NCBI GenBank assembly: GCA_902826835.1
Contig: CADEGH010000048.1
Span: 1-34,937, forward strand
DNA length: 34,937 nucleotides
Direction: 5' to 3'
Source of the DNA: an uncultured bacterium
Lineage (GTDB): Bacteria > Planctomycetota > GCA-002687715
The notes beneath the pieces were generated by a model. The model saw only the letters and a list, made by a program, of their open reading frames with translations, ran no database searches and was not told where the DNA came from. Of this stretch, positions 33,601 to 34,937 are shown one piece after another; the first letter of the stretch is position 1; every line of letters starts with the position of its first letter. A program made the translations under genes and the position numbers.

Positions 33601-34414
33601 GATCGACGAACTCGAGGAGGCCGAAAAGCGCTCCACGTTCATCCTCGCGGAGAAGGAGGATCTCGACAAAGGACGCGAGGAACTGCGCCGCGTGCTCAAG
33701 GGCATCGAGGAGGAATCGACGGCTCTCTTCATGAATGCCTTCAACTCGGTGCGGGAGCACTTCTCCAACATCTTCCGCAAGTTGTTCGGAGGCGGCAAAG
33801 CCGACATCCTCCTCGAAAACGAAGCCACGCCGCTTGAGTCGGGGATCGAAATCAAGGCCCGTCCCCCGGGCAAGGAATTGCGCAGCATCACCCTGCTTTC
33901 GGGCGGGGAGCGGTCGATGACCGCGGTGGCGCTCCTGTTCGCGATCTTCCGTGCCCACCCGGCGCCCTGCGCGTTCCTCGACGAAGTCGACGCCGCCCTC
34001 GACGAGGACAACACCGAACGGTTCGTGCGCATGGTGGAAGAAGCGCGGGGCGACAGTCAGTTCGTGGTGGTCACCCACTCCAAACGCACGATGGAGCGCG
34101 CGGACCTGTTGTTCGGCGTCACCATGCCCGAGCGTGGCGTGAGTCGGCGAGTCGCGGTGCGGCTCGAGCAGTTGGACGATCAAGGCAACCTCAAGGATGT
34201 CGCGGCGGTGGAGCGCGCGGCGGCCGCGGAGCCACTGGAGGCGGCGCCCACCTCGGCCGCGGCGGAGGCGCCGGGGCCCGGTAGCGAGCCGGTAGCGCAG
34301 GAAGCGGGAGTGGTGAGCGAGCGGTCGGCGGCTCCCGACACTCCGGCGGTGGTGCGGCGCCTAAAGGCGCGCGGCGACGCCGGTTCGGCCGCCGAGGCGT
34401 CGGCGGGAGCCTGA
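30641..34414 (+). CDS. smc: Chromosome segregation protein SMC
   Basis: 1257 residues, the full SMC plan. The N-terminal head has Walker A GPNGCGKSNVLDAIKWVLGE (K38). A long coiled coil with heavy Arg/Glu use leads to the hinge (FLPGLRGLLLDRFDVDLDRA and AALGEAASALVVNTGEEALA at about 520-600). The second coil and the C-terminal head follow, with signature LLSGGERSMTAVALLFAIFR (S1087) and Walker B AFLDEVDAALDED (D1114, E1115). SMC compacts DNA and, with ScpA/ScpB, loads at parS through ParB. An Ala/Pro/Glu-rich tail of about 70 residues (after residue 1185) is beyond the usual end. Confidence 0.97.
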   Translation: MRLKKLIVHGFKSFADRTEFDLERGGLTCIVGPNGCGKSNVLDAIKWVLGEQRPTSLRGKEMTDVIFNGTIRRPPMGLSEATLVFDNRDRTLPHDDGEVRVTRRVFRTGETEYLLNGNQVRLKDFRDLFAGTGLGPGGYAFLEQGKIDSILASNPVDRRRVFEEAAGISRFRARKHECELKLTKLDENLSRLADVIEEVQRQVRSLKIHAGKARSWREITERLGVVQRAWAVARHRGLTKEEGELQIELDRLSAQREEAESEHEVLRHAQREIEAELATETERASQARTRHAEIAERLKASREKLSDRARYSADLEARLAQRERELSELGRTLEQTKEELIIVGRERAAVARELQRTTGLLGLEEEQMKAIRGRGAELHARRRDAEAADAAIAVRLSDIAKREARLDADIHHLDQRVSDLGRRRQVLRKEREEIQAHKEERVGSQDAQSTALDQARSELRDAEGRAEDLEVRFNQEEDEGRRAESAVGHAQARRDVLDGLLRRQEGLDEGTKAILAHKAKHPEFLPGLRGLLLDRFDVDLDRARAVEAALGEAASALVVNTGEEALAGLRFLRERGRGSAIFLPLDRFAGKAKAPPPGVSAKEAELSPVLGSLLDGFRLVDRAQFETTLTSDQRAAALLVSEDGAVLKDRGLLVAPRGGEASPGLVVLRAERQDLDRKLPELTGERERQVRRLAATRAEREAARSAVKEQSVALLKAEGDAARLDQEVMRLVRELERREQEEGRAEEDAAAAAGRAVALRADLERLQAERAEHDEQRVRARHEVQETQALTAEHAAEVERAQSSLEAARIALAQSRERAQSLESREQYLTASVADATRRLALGTQEREELSESRARLSQEISVEEERQSGFGSEASEIRSVLKERESRADQVRERLRAHTEQVTAVEAREKALHVAHADAKGREGAMRAGAQALVERVRDELGLELPELLAAAPEATPSAADPRELDLEIKELKDRISRLGNVNHAAIDELEEAEKRSTFILAEKEDLDKGREELRRVLKGIEEESTALFMNAFNSVREHFSNIFRKLFGGGKADILLENEATPLESGIEIKARPPGKELRSITLLSGGERSMTAVALLFAIFRAHPAPCAFLDEVDAALDEDNTERFVRMVEEARGDSQFVVVTHSKRTMERADLLFGVTMPERGVSRRVAVRLEQLDDQGNLKDVAAVERAAAAEPLEAAPTSAAAEAPGPGSEPVAQEAGVVSERSAAPDTPAVVRRLKARGDAGSAAEASAGA

Positions 34415-34477
34415 CCCAAGCCCGCACGGGCGAATGCCGAAGAGAAGGGAGTGGTACACCGTTAACACTCCCCAGTT

Positions 34478-34843
34478 ATGCGACTCCTGATCGGCACTAT
34501 CCTGTTTCTCGGCGCGGCGATGCTGTTCACCGGATTCGGCTTCGCGCGGCTGAAGGTCTCAAAGGGCGAGCCCGCACCCACAATTCGGTTCGAATCGGTC
34601 AAATGGAGCGCCGGGAGCGATCAGTTGAGGGCGTTGCGCCAGAGCTTTCGATTGGCGGCGACGCCGGAGAGTCGGACGAGGATCCTCGTCGCGGCATCCG
34701 CGGTAGGAAGCGGGGACAGCCTCGCCTTCCTCCGCGAAGTAGCCGGAGGCGCCGAGGATTCGAAGGTGCGGGAGGAAGCCAAGGCGTTGCTGAGTCGCGT
34801 GGCGACGCCATCCTCGCCGCCCGAGTCGGCTCCGAATCGCTGA
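34478..34843 (+). CDS. Small membrane-anchored protein, unknown
   Basis: 121 residues. One N-terminal membrane segment (LLIGTILFLGAAMLFTGFGF) is followed by a soluble helical part: TIRFESVKWSAGSDQLRALR, a short HEAT-like helix stretch (TRILVAASAVGSGDSLAFLR, REVAGGAEDSKVREEAKALL) and a proline-rich end. I do not recognise the family. It follows smc on the same strand by 63 bases and could be co-transcribed. No clear Shine-Dalgarno site. Confidence 0.6.
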   Translation: MRLLIGTILFLGAAMLFTGFGFARLKVSKGEPAPTIRFESVKWSAGSDQLRALRQSFRLAATPESRTRILVAASAVGSGDSLAFLREVAGGAEDSKVREEAKALLSRVATPSSPPESAPNR

Positions 34844-34937
34844 CTCTGGCCTGAGCGATCGCCGGTCCATCGGGCCCGTTCCGAACTTCACCTCCGATTC
34901 CCGCGCGCATCCCCACCTGCGTTCCCACCATCCCACC

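Noticed and set aside
1..34937. CRISPR arrays, insertion sequences, prophage or integrative elements
   Set aside because: No direct-repeat arrays, transposase or integrase sequences, and no attachment-type duplications were seen.

Overview
The window is a compact, high-GC (about two thirds G+C by eye) bacterial chromosome segment. It carries 26 protein-coding genes on both strands, mostly with short gaps or small overlaps. I see no rRNA, tRNA, CRISPR array, insertion sequence or prophage. The host is probably a Planctomycetota-like bacterium. This is inference from the many secreted proteins whose signal peptides end in ...AQ, the Tat-exported Rossmann enzyme, the sporadic use of Shine-Dalgarno sites, and the mix of housekeeping genes with large uncharacterised secreted proteins.

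Left part (1-9.5 kb): lysS (its 3' end just cut by the window edge) is divergent from a secreted TPR protein. A lipoprotein is translationally coupled to queC. A ParA-type ATPase has no ParB beside it but overlaps a secreted M64-type metallopeptidase. A secreted serine hydrolase and a membrane-anchored Mrr-like nuclease follow. Middle (9.5-22.3 kb): a Tat-targeted NAD-epimerase; a nucleotidyltransferase-like gene paired with a small protein, resembling a toxin-antitoxin pair; a 933-residue membrane protein with a spermidine-synthase-like core; a thioredoxin/TlpA-like protein with an in-frame TGA; an acyltransferase; a large secreted protein; a glycosyltransferase; an asparagine-synthase-like amidotransferase; and a hotdog thioesterase. 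Right part (22.4-34.9 kb, all plus strand): a RadC-MGMT fusion, a metallophosphoesterase, yidC, a divergent mnmE, nrdR, an ATP-cone/NrdD-like protein overlapping nrdR, smc, and a small membrane protein.

The most striking observation is at 14990-16078 (minus strand). A TlpA/thioredoxin-fold protein is interrupted exactly at the first cysteine of its CGPC motif by TGA, giving W-TGA-G-P-C, and the frame stays open to the natural end of the fold. The TGA is followed 31 nt later by the GGUC loop of a perfect 7-bp hairpin (15263-15280), which fits the bacterial SECIS model. The best reading is a selenocysteine protein with a UGPC redox centre. Automatic annotation would split it into two truncated genes. 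Other points of interest are the RadC-methyltransferase fusion, the degenerate NrdD-like protein with two ATP-cones next to nrdR, and an MnmE with an altered G4 motif.
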